From: JBJXFK01 sp046155505
GTDB taxonomy: Bacteria; Planctomycetota; Phycisphaerae; UBA1845; Fen-1342
Assembly: GCA_046155505.1 (NCBI GenBank)
Contig: JBJXFK010000222.1
Location: 1-29,840, forward strand
Direction: 5' to 3'
DNA: 29,840 bases
A model generated the notes under the pieces. That model saw only the letters and a program-made list of their open reading frames with translations. It did no database searches and was not told the origin of the DNA. Made by a program: the position numbers and the translations under genes. This document shows, piece after piece, positions 23,527 to 29,840 of the stretch (position 1 is the first letter of the stretch; every line of letters begins with the position of its first letter).

Positions 23527-26433
23527 ATGGCATCTACTCGAAGTCGCACGCGAAGACTGACGACACTGCTGGCGACAGCCGCGTGCGTGAGCGTTCCCGC
23601 TCAAGCAATCGACATCCAACTGGTCTTCGACGCCGCCGGGAGCGCGACCTACTCGGTGAGCGGCCAGGATCGCACGCTCGACATCATCCCGATCTTCGAG
23701 GCGGCCGCGGCGCGGTGGGAGGATGTGCTCGAAGACAATCACACGATCACGATCACCTATCGTTGGGAAGAGGCCGGCGCGCCCGAGGCGTGCATCACTG
23801 CGGTCGACATGTTCAACCGCCCGACCACGGCGACGATTCGTATTCGGGCCGACGTGACCTGGTTCATGGATCCCGATCCCTATGATGACGACGAATTCGA
23901 TATGCAGCCCAAGCTCTACCGCGATATGCATCCGGTCGAGCAGCCGGAAGCGTTCGGCGGGGCGGTGCCGGAGGTGTTCGAGGTCGGCTACAACGGGGCC
24001 GAACTGGCCAACCTCTCGCCCGATCTGCTCAGCATCGTGTTGCACGAGATGGGCCACGCGATCGGACTGGTCTATCACGACAATCCGCCCTGCGGCGCAC
24101 AAAACACGCAATGCAACACCGATCATGATTACGACTTGAACGTGAACTGGGTCGGCGGCGCGGCGATGAACATCCGGGCGCTCAACAACGGCGGCGGCAG
24201 TTTCGATTGTGCGCATCTGGCCGCGGGCGGCATTCAAGCGTGCAACGACGACCCGGAGTGCGAGGCGTATCAGGCACTCATGTGGTCCGGCCCGCTGCCC
24301 AATCGGCGACAGTTGCCGGGCGCGACCGATATCTTTGCCGTCGCGCTTCGTAGTGGCTACAGCGACATTGACCTGCCGCGAAAATACTGGCTCGGTACGG
24401 CACAGTTCTGGAATACCACCACACGTTGGCTGGGCGGGGCCGTTCCCGACGCGGGCGACGATGTGTACTTCGTGGTGCAAAACGGAATCTCTTCGGCCTC
24501 GATCAGTAACGCCGACGCGTTCGCGCGAAATCTCATCATCGACGAGGGCAACGCGGTCGGCGTGTTCAACACGCGGCGACTGCTGGTCGGCGATGACATC
24601 GACATACTCGACGGCACGCTGACGGTCGGTTCGGCCGACGCCCTGGTTCGTGCCGACCGCGTCAACATCGCGGCGGCCAGCGACGTGGTCGGTTCGGGCA
24701 CGGTGCAGCTATTCGATTACCTGATCAACGCCGGTCGTTTGCGCGGCAGCGGCGGCGAGTTGCGCATCGACGGGCTGAATGCAAGTGTCATGGTAGAGCT
24801 GGACGGTTTCCCCGACGCGCCATTCGCCGGCGTCGATGCGGTCGCCGGCGATGTCACGATCACTGCCGATTGGTGGGATCTCAATTTCGACGGCGTGATC
24901 GAGGTCGGCTCGGGCCGCACGTTTACGTTCGACGATCAACTCAACATGGGCGGCAACGTCACGCTGACCGGCACGCCGAGCGCGGCGACGATCGATGGGC
25001 CGACCGTCCTGCGGGCCAACGTGTTTGTCGATGGCGAAGGCCGCTTTGAAAATACGACGACGCTGGATTCGCAGTGGATTCAGGTGCCGACGGTCGATGA
25101 CGAACTCGTTCTGGCCGGCGTCACTAATTACCAGGGCGGCTTCTTCACCGGCGACGGCGTGCTGACGCAGACCGGCAACGCGTTTATTCAGGACGATGTG
25201 TCGATTGACACCGCGACGTATGACTGGGACGGCGAGATCGGCAATTCGGTCTGCACCGTGCTCGCGGGTAATACGCTGACGATCAACTCGAACAAGATCG
25301 AGAACTCGGTTTTCGTCGATGGTTTCGACGGCACGTTGAATGTGCTCGGCGCGACGGTGGACGTGAACACATCGACCGCATGGCGGCTCGATGGCACGAT
25401 TTTCATGAACATTCCCGCCGGCGCACTTTCGGTCATCGATGGCGAGAACATGGACGTGCAGGGCTTGGTGCAGGTGGACGCTACCGGCCGATTCGATGCC
25501 GAGGTGGACATTCTCGCCGGAGGCGAGGTGCGCACGTTTGACGCCGCCTCGGTCGCGATTTTCAACAGCACCGCGGACAACACGATCACGCAAGGTTCGA
25601 TCACCGGGCCGGGCACGTTGCAGGTGCCGGCGGGGCGACACCTGTACGGAACGGGTTCGATCGCGGCACGCATCAACAGCGGCGGCGAAATTCGTGCCGA
25701 CGGCGGCTCGCTCGTTTGCAGCGGCGCGATCGATGCGATCGGCACCATCGGCACAAACAACGTCACCGCCGTGTTAAACGTGGTCAACGCGTGGTCTACG
25801 GGGGCGAGCGGCGAACTGAATCTTCGCGGCGGATCGGTGATCGGCGGCAACATCACGGCTGCGGGACGAATCAGCGGAAGCGGCATCGTCAACGTGCCGA
25901 GCGTGTCGCTATCGGGTTTGCTGCTGCCGGGCGATCCGGTCGGCATCGGCACGCTGACATTTGCGGGCGACATGCTGATGAGCGCGACCGCGACGACGGT
26001 GATTCAAATCAATGGGCCGCAGCAGGGAATCACGCATGATTTTGTGCGAATTTTCGGCGACTTGCAGGCGGGTGGGTTACTTCGCGTGATCAAGAGCGGC
26101 GCGTACAACCCGGCGTGCGGCACCGAACTGCAAGTCATCTCGCACACGGGCTTGCTCAACGACGGATTCGATACGTACAGCGGATTGGATCTCGGCAACG
26201 GCTTGCGGTTCTTTGTCGACTATTCCGCGGCAGCCATCACGCTACGCGTCGTGCCGCAGGGCGATCTCGATGGCGACGGCGATGTTGATTTGTCGAATCT
26301 CAGCACGCTGCTGGCGAATTTCGGCACGCTGAGCGGTGCTTCGCCGGAGATGGGTGATCTCGATCAGGACAGCGACGTCGATTTGAGCGATCTGGCGGCG
26401 CTGCTGGCGCAGTTTGGCACAATCTGTCCATAG
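23527..26433 (+). CDS. Exported matrixin-like zinc metalloprotease with beta-helix-like body and dockerin-like tail
   Basis: This exported protein has 968 residues. I start it at the ATG at 23527, six bases after AGGGGG; an ATG at 23506 is in frame but has no such site. A signal peptide (MASTRSRTRRLTTLLATAAC, then VSVPAQA) is clear. Residues about 30-270 resemble a matrixin/metzincin protease: FEAAAARWEDVLEDNHTITI, SIVLHEMGHAIGLVYHD with His173, Glu174 and His177, then a Met-turn candidate YQALMWSG (Met252) and GATDIFAVALRSGY, the usual end of such domains. The third ligand would be His184, one residue further than the HExxHxxGxxH rule. Residues about 280-880 are low-complexity beta-rich repeats (DILDGTLTVGSADALVRADR, GGNVTLTGTPSAATIDGP) typical of parallel beta-helices, but no autotransporter barrel follows. 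The end has two intact calcium-loop repeats, GDLDGDGDVDLSNLSTLLAN and GDLDQDSDVDLSDLAALLAQ. Substrate unknown. Confidence 0.86.
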   Translation: MASTRSRTRRLTTLLATAACVSVPAQAIDIQLVFDAAGSATYSVSGQDRTLDIIPIFEAAAARWEDVLEDNHTITITYRWEEAGAPEACITAVDMFNRPTTATIRIRADVTWFMDPDPYDDDEFDMQPKLYRDMHPVEQPEAFGGAVPEVFEVGYNGAELANLSPDLLSIVLHEMGHAIGLVYHDNPPCGAQNTQCNTDHDYDLNVNWVGGAAMNIRALNNGGGSFDCAHLAAGGIQACNDDPECEAYQALMWSGPLPNRRQLPGATDIFAVALRSGYSDIDLPRKYWLGTAQFWNTTTRWLGGAVPDAGDDVYFVVQNGISSASISNADAFARNLIIDEGNAVGVFNTRRLLVGDDIDILDGTLTVGSADALVRADRVNIAAASDVVGSGTVQLFDYLINAGRLRGSGGELRIDGLNASVMVELDGFPDAPFAGVDAVAGDVTITADWWDLNFDGVIEVGSGRTFTFDDQLNMGGNVTLTGTPSAATIDGPTVLRANVFVDGEGRFENTTTLDSQWIQVPTVDDELVLAGVTNYQGGFFTGDGVLTQTGNAFIQDDVSIDTATYDWDGEIGNSVCTVLAGNTLTINSNKIENSVFVDGFDGTLNVLGATVDVNTSTAWRLDGTIFMNIPAGALSVIDGENMDVQGLVQVDATGRFDAEVDILAGGEVRTFDAASVAIFNSTADNTITQGSITGPGTLQVPAGRHLYGTGSIAARINSGGEIRADGGSLVCSGAIDAIGTIGTNNVTAVLNVVNAWSTGASGELNLRGGSVIGGNITAAGRISGSGIVNVPSVSLSGLLLPGDPVGIGTLTFAGDMLMSATATTVIQINGPQQGITHDFVRIFGDLQAGGLLRVIKSGAYNPACGTELQVISHTGLLNDGFDTYSGLDLGNGLRFFVDYSAAAITLRVVPQGDLDGDGDVDLSNLSTLLANFGTLSGASPEMGDLDQDSDVDLSDLAALLAQFGTICP

Positions 26434-26459
26434 CATCGCGCCGGATTGCCGAAAATTTG

Positions 26460-26535
26460 AACACAGAGGCACAGAGTCACAGAGAAGAACGCAAGCACTG
26501 CATCGGTTTTCTCTGTGCCTCTGTGCCTCTGTGTT
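26460..26535. repeat. CACAGAGGC-type inverted repeat between convergent genes
   Basis: The arms at 26460-26486 and 26509-26535 are complementary over 27 bases with one mismatch; the loop is 22 bases. It is the same family as in the sdh operon. It sits between the ends of two genes, so the hairpin could help terminate both transcripts. Confidence 0.92.
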
Positions 26536-26574
26536 GAATTGTCTTCGAACTGTGCTAACGCGGTCGAGCACGAT

Positions 26575-26605
26575 ACCCCGCTCGCTCGCGCTCGGGGTTC
26601 GGATT
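26575..26605. repeat. Dispersed element with CCCCG...CGGGG core, copy 1
   Basis: ACCCCGCTCGCTCGCGCTCG followed by GGGTTCGGATT recurs at 29407-29438 in the same orientation and, inverted, at 29172-29197. The core is palindromic at its ends (CCCCG/CGGGG). Confidence 0.85.
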
Positions 26606-26610
26606 TTGGG

Positions 26611-26952
26611 TTACTGCGGCGACAAACCCGCCTTCGCCGCCTTCACCAGTTGATCAAGCTGCTCCATCCACGCCGTAAACTCGCCCGGCTGCTGCGCCTT
26701 GAACGAAGTTTCCATCGTCCTGCCGAGCATGCTGATCGCCGGATAGCCGTAGGAACCGCCCGCACCCTTCAGGCGATGAGCGAGCATGCCAAGCATTTGC
26801 CAATCGAGCTTTTGATACGCGGTTTGAATTTCGCGCATGCGACCGTCGAGACCCTCGACGAATTCTTCGACCACTTCGCGCAAGTCCGGATCGTCGGCCA
26901 ATAGTTCGGAGATGAGCTTGCTTGCTGAAAGCGGCGGATTCTGTTCGCTCAC
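26611..26952 (-). CDS. Hpt (histidine phosphotransfer) domain protein
   Basis: This single-domain phosphorelay intermediate has 113 residues and acts in the cytoplasm between a hybrid kinase and a response regulator. The motif MLAHRLKGAGGSYGYPAIS carries His59 in the H-R-L-K-G-x-G context diagnostic for Hpt domains. Flanking helices (REVVEEFVEGLDGRMREI before; LGRTMETSFKAQ and MEQLDQLVKAAKAG after) fit the four-helix bundle. I chose a GTG at 26952 because AGGGAG lies five to eight bases upstream; an ATG at 26991 would add 13 residues without a ribosome binding site. No kinase or receiver gene is adjacent, so its partners are encoded elsewhere. It is divergent from glmS with about 340 bases between. 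Confidence 0.88.
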   Translation of the reverse strand: MSEQNPPLSASKLISELLADDPDLREVVEEFVEGLDGRMREIQTAYQKLDWQMLGMLAHRLKGAGGSYGYPAISMLGRTMETSFKAQQPGEFTAWMEQLDQLVKAAKAGLSPQ

Positions 26953-27292
26953 GGTCTCTCCCTCACGATTCGATTCCGCGAACTGACCCATCGCATCGGC
27001 GAGACGGACGGCTGCATTCGCCGACGCGCGTGAATGGCGCGATCGCCCCGCGCGGAAACGGGCCGATGGCGGTTCATCGGCGCGGGCGATGGCTGCGATG
27101 CGTAGCGTGGTGGTAAGCAGTGCGGATTTGCCCGCAGTGCCGATCGGTGCCGAGAGTGGTGCTCGGTGCGCCGATGTTATCGGCCTGGTCGTTGCGGACG
27201 ATTGCTCTGAACTGAATCTTGCCGATAACGTATAATGAGTGTCTCGGGCGCGGTCGCGGTCGGTCAGCTCGTCTGTGGAATGGAGCCTAAGC
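26953..27292. other. Divergent spacer between the Hpt gene and glmS
   Basis: About 340 bases. It holds the glmS promoter (27207-27236) and the ribosome binding site TGGAG at 27281-27285. I see no glmS ribozyme fold and no other gene. Confidence 0.5.
27207..27236 (+). promoter_or_regulatory. Promoter of glmS with consensus -10 (TATAAT)
   Basis: TATAAT at 27231-27236 is a perfect -10. The -35 candidate CTGAAC (27207-27212, spacing 18) matches poorly. Transcription would start near 27243, giving a leader of about 50 bases. Confidence 0.55.
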
Positions 27293-29119
27293 ATGTGCGG
27301 TATCGTGGCTTACGTTGGTACGCGGGATGCGTGTCCGATCCTGATCGAGGGCCTCAAGCGCCTCGACTATCGCGGCTATGACTCCGCCGGCCTTGTGCTT
27401 CAGAAGGGCGACAATCTCACCATTCGCCGCGCCGTCGGGCGCATCGCCGCCCTCGAGCAAAAGCTGGATCGCACGCTCGACGGCTGCACGATCGGCATGG
27501 CGCACACCCGCTGGGCCACGCACGGCGCACCGTCCGAGGTCAACGCGCACCCGCATCGCGACAAGAGCGGTCGACTCGCTCTGGTTCACAACGGGATCAT
27601 CGAAAACTATCGCGTGCTCAAGACCTACCTCGAAAACGAGGGCATGGAGTTCGAGAGCCAGACCGATACCGAAGTGCTCGCGAAACTGATCGGGCACTTC
27701 TACACCGGCTCGCTCGAAGACGCCGTCCGCAAGGGGCTGCGTGAGACGCGCGGCACGTTTGGTATTGCATGCATGCATGCCGACGAGCCGGGCACGATTG
27801 TCGCCGCCCGCCGCGGAAGCCCGCTGATCGTCGGCGTCGGCAAGGACGAGTATCTGATCGCGTCCGACGCAGCGGCCATCGTGCAGCACACGTCGCAGGT
27901 CATCTACCTGAGCGACAACGAAGTGGCGATCATCAGCCCCGACGGCTTTCGAACCACAACGCTCGACAACGCCCCGGTCAGTAAGGAAGTTGAAGAGGTC
28001 GAGTACACGCTCGCGCAGCTCGATCTCGGCGGGCATCAACACTTCATGTCCAAGGAGATCTTCGAGCAGCCCGAGTCGATCCGCAATTGCATGCGCGGCC
28101 GTATCGATCTCGACGAAGGCCGCGTCGTGCTCGGCGGCCTCGCCAATGTCTCGCGCGAGCTGATCAAGGCCAAGCGCATCATCCTGACCGCGTGCGGCAC
28201 GGCGTGGCACGCGGGTCTGGTCGGTGAATATCTGATTGAACAACTCGCGCGCATCCCGTGCGAGACGGAATACGCCAGCGAATTTCGCTATCGCAATCCG
28301 GTCATCGAAGACGGCACGGTGATTCTCGCGATATCGCAATCGGGCGAGACGATCGACACCTTGGCCGCCCTGCGCGAGGGACGCAACAAGGGCGCGCTGG
28401 TGCTGGGCGTCGTGAACGCGGTCGGCTCGACCATCGCGCGCGAGACCGATGCGGGCGTTTACCTGCACGTCGGCCCGGAAATCGGCGTCGCCTCGACGAA
28501 GGCATTCACCGGACAGATCACCGTGCTGGCCATGATCGCGGCGTTCCTCGGTCGTCGTCGCCACCTGAGCCACGCCGATTGCCACACGTACCTCGACGCG
28601 TTGTATCACATTCCCGATCAGATCGACAAAGCGCTCGAGATGAGCGACCAGACGCGGCGTATCGCGGCGGACTATGTCGACAATGAAAACTGGCTCTATC
28701 TCGGTCGCGGCATTCAGTATCCGGTCGCGCTCGAGGGTGCGCTCAAGCTCAAGGAAATCAGCTACATCCACGCCGAGGGGCTGCCCGCGGCCGAAATGAA
28801 GCACGGCCCGATCGCGCTGATCAATGAGAACATGCCGGTCGTCGTGCTCGCGCCGCGCGGGCATTGGTATGACAAGTGCATCGGCAACATCGAAGAAGTG
28901 CGCAGCCGCGGCGGTCGCATCATCGCCGTCGCCACCGAGGGCGATCGCGAGATCAAGCGGCTGGCCGAGCATGTGCTGTATGTGCCCGATGTGCCGGAAC
29001 TGCTGCAACCGCTGGTCACGGTGATTCCGCTGCAAATGCTGGCGTATCACGCGGCGGTGCTGCGCGGCTGCGACGTTGACAAGCCACGGAATCTGGCGAA
29101 GGCAGTGACGGTTGAGTAG
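27293..29119 (+). CDS. glmS: Glutamine--fructose-6-phosphate aminotransferase (isomerizing)
   Basis: This enzyme makes glucosamine 6-phosphate from fructose 6-phosphate and glutamine, the first committed step towards UDP-GlcNAc for envelope polymers. Its 608 residues match the family closely. The ATG at 27293 has TGGAG seven bases upstream and exposes Cys2 (MCGIVAYVG) as the N-terminal nucleophile after Met removal; in-frame sequence further upstream would bury it. The glutaminase domain has LDYRGYDSAGL, HTRWATHG (71-78) and HNGIIENY. The isomerase half has two SIS domains with SKEIFEQPESIRN, TACGTAWHAG, SQSGETIDTLAALR, ASTKAFTGQ, HAEGLPAAEMKHGPIALI and the invariant C-terminus KAVTVE. It is a single gene with its own promoter. 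No N-acetylglucosamine genes are adjacent. Confidence 0.98.
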   Translation: MCGIVAYVGTRDACPILIEGLKRLDYRGYDSAGLVLQKGDNLTIRRAVGRIAALEQKLDRTLDGCTIGMAHTRWATHGAPSEVNAHPHRDKSGRLALVHNGIIENYRVLKTYLENEGMEFESQTDTEVLAKLIGHFYTGSLEDAVRKGLRETRGTFGIACMHADEPGTIVAARRGSPLIVGVGKDEYLIASDAAAIVQHTSQVIYLSDNEVAIISPDGFRTTTLDNAPVSKEVEEVEYTLAQLDLGGHQHFMSKEIFEQPESIRNCMRGRIDLDEGRVVLGGLANVSRELIKAKRIILTACGTAWHAGLVGEYLIEQLARIPCETEYASEFRYRNPVIEDGTVILAISQSGETIDTLAALREGRNKGALVLGVVNAVGSTIARETDAGVYLHVGPEIGVASTKAFTGQITVLAMIAAFLGRRRHLSHADCHTYLDALYHIPDQIDKALEMSDQTRRIAADYVDNENWLYLGRGIQYPVALEGALKLKEISYIHAEGLPAAEMKHGPIALINENMPVVVLAPRGHWYDKCIGNIEEVRSRGGRIIAVATEGDREIKRLAEHVLYVPDVPELLQPLVTVIPLQMLAYHAAVLRGCDVDKPRNLAKAVTVE

Positions 29120-29171
29120 CGAGTGGCGAGTATCAAGTAGCGAGTTGAGACGCGCCGAGGAATCACCATCT

Positions 29172-29197
29172 GAACCCCGAGCGCGAGCGAGCGGGGT
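29172..29197. repeat. Dispersed CCCCG...CGGGG element, inverted copy
   Basis: This is the reverse complement of 26575-26600 over about 26 bases without visible mismatch. With 29407-29438 it forms an inverted pair flanking 210 bases. Confidence 0.8.
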
Positions 29198-29214
29198 GAG
29201 GTGCGGGCCGTGAC

Positions 29215-29245
29215 GAGTAGCGAGTAGCGATTATTGAGTAGCGAG
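29215..29245. repeat. Short tandem GAGTAGCGA units
   Basis: GAGTAGCGAGTAGCGA followed by TTATTGAGTAGCGAGTCGAG; related words occur at 29117-29150. Non-coding slippage-prone sequence after glmS. Confidence 0.7.
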
Positions 29246-29271
29246 TCGAGACTCGATAATCGCATCGCGCC

Positions 29272-29301
29272 AGCGATCCGAACGCGAAGCGCAAGCGAGT
29301 G
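29272..29301. repeat. Dispersed 30-bp element, copy 2
   Basis: It matches 3657-3686 with one difference, about 25.6 kb away in this window. Both copies are intergenic. Confidence 0.8.
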
Positions 29302-29406
29302 AACGCGAGCGCAGCGAAGCGGCCTAGCCGAACCAGGAATCTGAGCGGGATAATACGCTGACCCGAAACGAGCGACTCCCGATCAGGCGTTTGCAGTGAG
29401 CACACG

Positions 29407-29438
29407 ACCCCGCTCGCTCGCGCTCGGGGTTCGGATTT
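29407..29438. repeat. Dispersed CCCCG...CGGGG element, copy 2
   Basis: It shares 30 bases with 26575-26605 in the same orientation and lies just beyond the 3' end of the yggX-like gene. Confidence 0.85.
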
Positions 29439-29481
29439 GCACCTGCCCGTCGCCGAAGTTCCAACCCACAGCCGCTTCCGA

Positions 29482-29793
29482 TCAGTTTTTCGGCGCGACG
29501 AAGTTCGGAACCGCCTGCTGCTCGCCGAAGAAGAATGACTCCATGTGCGGGCGCAGGACTTTGTTCGCCTCTTCCGACGTCGGGTCGAGGCGGTATTCGT
29601 TCATCAGCATTCGCATGTGGTCGGTCCACAAGCCCCACGCCTGGGCCGAGACGTTTTGCATCACGCGCAGCTGCATTTCCTTGCCGACGATGAGCAATAG
29701 CATTCGCCGCGCGCGGTCGCCGTCGGGCGTGGATTCGTCGAGTGCGGGCAATTCCTGTTTGAGCTTGGCACACATCACCGTCTTGGCCGACAT
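29482..29793 (-). CDS. Fe(2+)-trafficking protein, YggX family
   Basis: This small cytoplasmic protein of 103 residues is related to E. coli YggX, which binds iron and protects iron-sulfur clusters from oxidative damage. Family features are MSAKTVMCAKLKQELPALD with an early Cys8, NVSAQAWGLWTDHMRMLMNE, YRLDPTSEEANKVL and the final MESFFFGEQ. It has a 10-15 residue addition around DRARRMLLLIVGKEMQLRV and a longer tail than E. coli YggX (about 90 residues). The ATG at 29793 has AAGGAG six bases upstream and is preferred over the in-frame ATG at 29811. A -10-like TACTAT lies near 29831-29836; a -35 would be outside the window. The presence of sdhB and other iron-sulfur proteins in the genome fits such a role, but there is no direct operon link. 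Confidence 0.88.
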   Translation of the reverse strand: MSAKTVMCAKLKQELPALDESTPDGDRARRMLLLIVGKEMQLRVMQNVSAQAWGLWTDHMRMLMNEYRLDPTSEEANKVLRPHMESFFFGEQQAVPNFVAPKN

Positions 29794-29840
29794 CGGGTAC
29801 TCCTTCCACAAGTCGCGTTTCGAGAGCAGAATAGTATCGC

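Larger units (their letters stand above)
26434..26610. other. Convergent spacer between metalloprotease and Hpt genes
   Basis: The spacer is occupied by an inverted repeat (26460-26535), which may act as a two-way terminator, and a dispersed palindromic element (26575-26605). Nothing else is recognisable. Confidence 0.6.
29120..29481. other. Convergent spacer between glmS and yggX-like gene with dispersed repeats
   Basis: About 360 bases between two gene ends. It contains GTAGCGAGT-type tandem words (29117-29150 and 29215-29245), an inverted copy of the CCCCG...CGGGG element (29172-29197), the second copy of a 30-bp element (29272-29301), and a direct copy of the CCCCG...CGGGG element (29407-29438). 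No gene or clear terminator. Confidence 0.6.

Noticed and set aside
23006..23533. N-terminal extension of the sulfatase to 23533
   Set aside because: The added sequence is Arg-rich and would bury the signal peptide; AGGAG precedes the ATG at 23005.
24709..25641. Minus-strand open frame opposite the metalloprotease body
   Set aside because: Antisense to the beta-helix-like region; no start signal or motif.
27243..27292. glmS ribozyme or riboswitch in the glmS leader
   Set aside because: The leader is only about 50 bases and lacks the nested pseudoknot sequence expected for the ribozyme.
27287..29050. Minus-strand open frame of 587 codons opposite glmS
   Set aside because: It is a shadow of the highly conserved glmS; no recognisable domain and composition typical of antisense frames.
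1..29840. tRNA, rRNA, insertion sequence or prophage
   Set aside because: No cloverleaf-like sequence, rRNA segment, transposase, integrase or phage gene was recognised by eye; a covariance search could still find a small RNA.

Overview
This is a GC-rich bacterial window that most likely comes from a member of the Planctomycetota, possibly a Phycisphaerae-like lineage. The evidence is indirect but consistent. Three large exported proteins end in the dockerin-like, calcium-loop tail typical of that phylum. There is a sulfatase, a multi-module STN-like protein of a planctomycete type, and a very large exported protein with NxxGxxxF and HYR-like repeats. The spacers are full of short palindromic and tandem repeats. 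No 16S rRNA or other definitive marker is present, so the assignment is inference.

Layout: (1) Positions 1-2408, minus strand, hold livH and the 5' part of livM, two permeases of a branched-chain amino-acid ABC transporter; livM runs off the left edge. (2) Positions 2908-3570 encode a histidine-rich lipoprotein, probably metal-binding. (3) Positions 3807-5336 encode a xylulokinase on the minus strand. (4) Positions 5931-14461 form a block of three exported proteins: a 1.7 kilo-residue repeat protein (minus strand), then, diverging from it, an STN-like triple-module protein and a protein with a dockerin-like tail. (5) Positions 14462-15312 carry no gene but many repeats. (6) Positions 15313-19036, minus strand, are sdhC-sdhA-sdhB, a succinate:quinone oxidoreductase of the di-heme single-cytochrome kind. 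(7) Positions 19458-20642 encode an exported thioredoxin-fold protein that has lost its CxxC, divergent from an inorganic pyrophosphatase (20824-21390). (8) Positions 21455-26433 hold a divergent pair, a sulfatase (minus) and a matrixin-like metalloprotease with a beta-helix-like body (plus); both have dockerin-like tails. (9) Positions 26611-29793 hold an Hpt phosphotransfer protein (minus), glmS (plus) and a YggX-type iron-trafficking protein (minus).

Core metabolism (succinate dehydrogenase, pyrophosphatase, glmS, xylulokinase, amino-acid uptake) is interleaved with accessory exported proteins that probably work on polymers or at the cell surface. No mobile element, phage, CRISPR array, tRNA or rRNA was found. 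The least ordinary features are: the inverted repeats built from short tandem units that fill all three junctions inside operons; the large HYR-like repeat protein; the LivH with two extra insertions; the thioredoxin-like protein lacking cysteines; a zinc protease motif one residue longer than the family rule; and a sulfatase without the usual arginine after its active-site cysteine. All starts, motifs and repeats were read by eye; no database search was possible.
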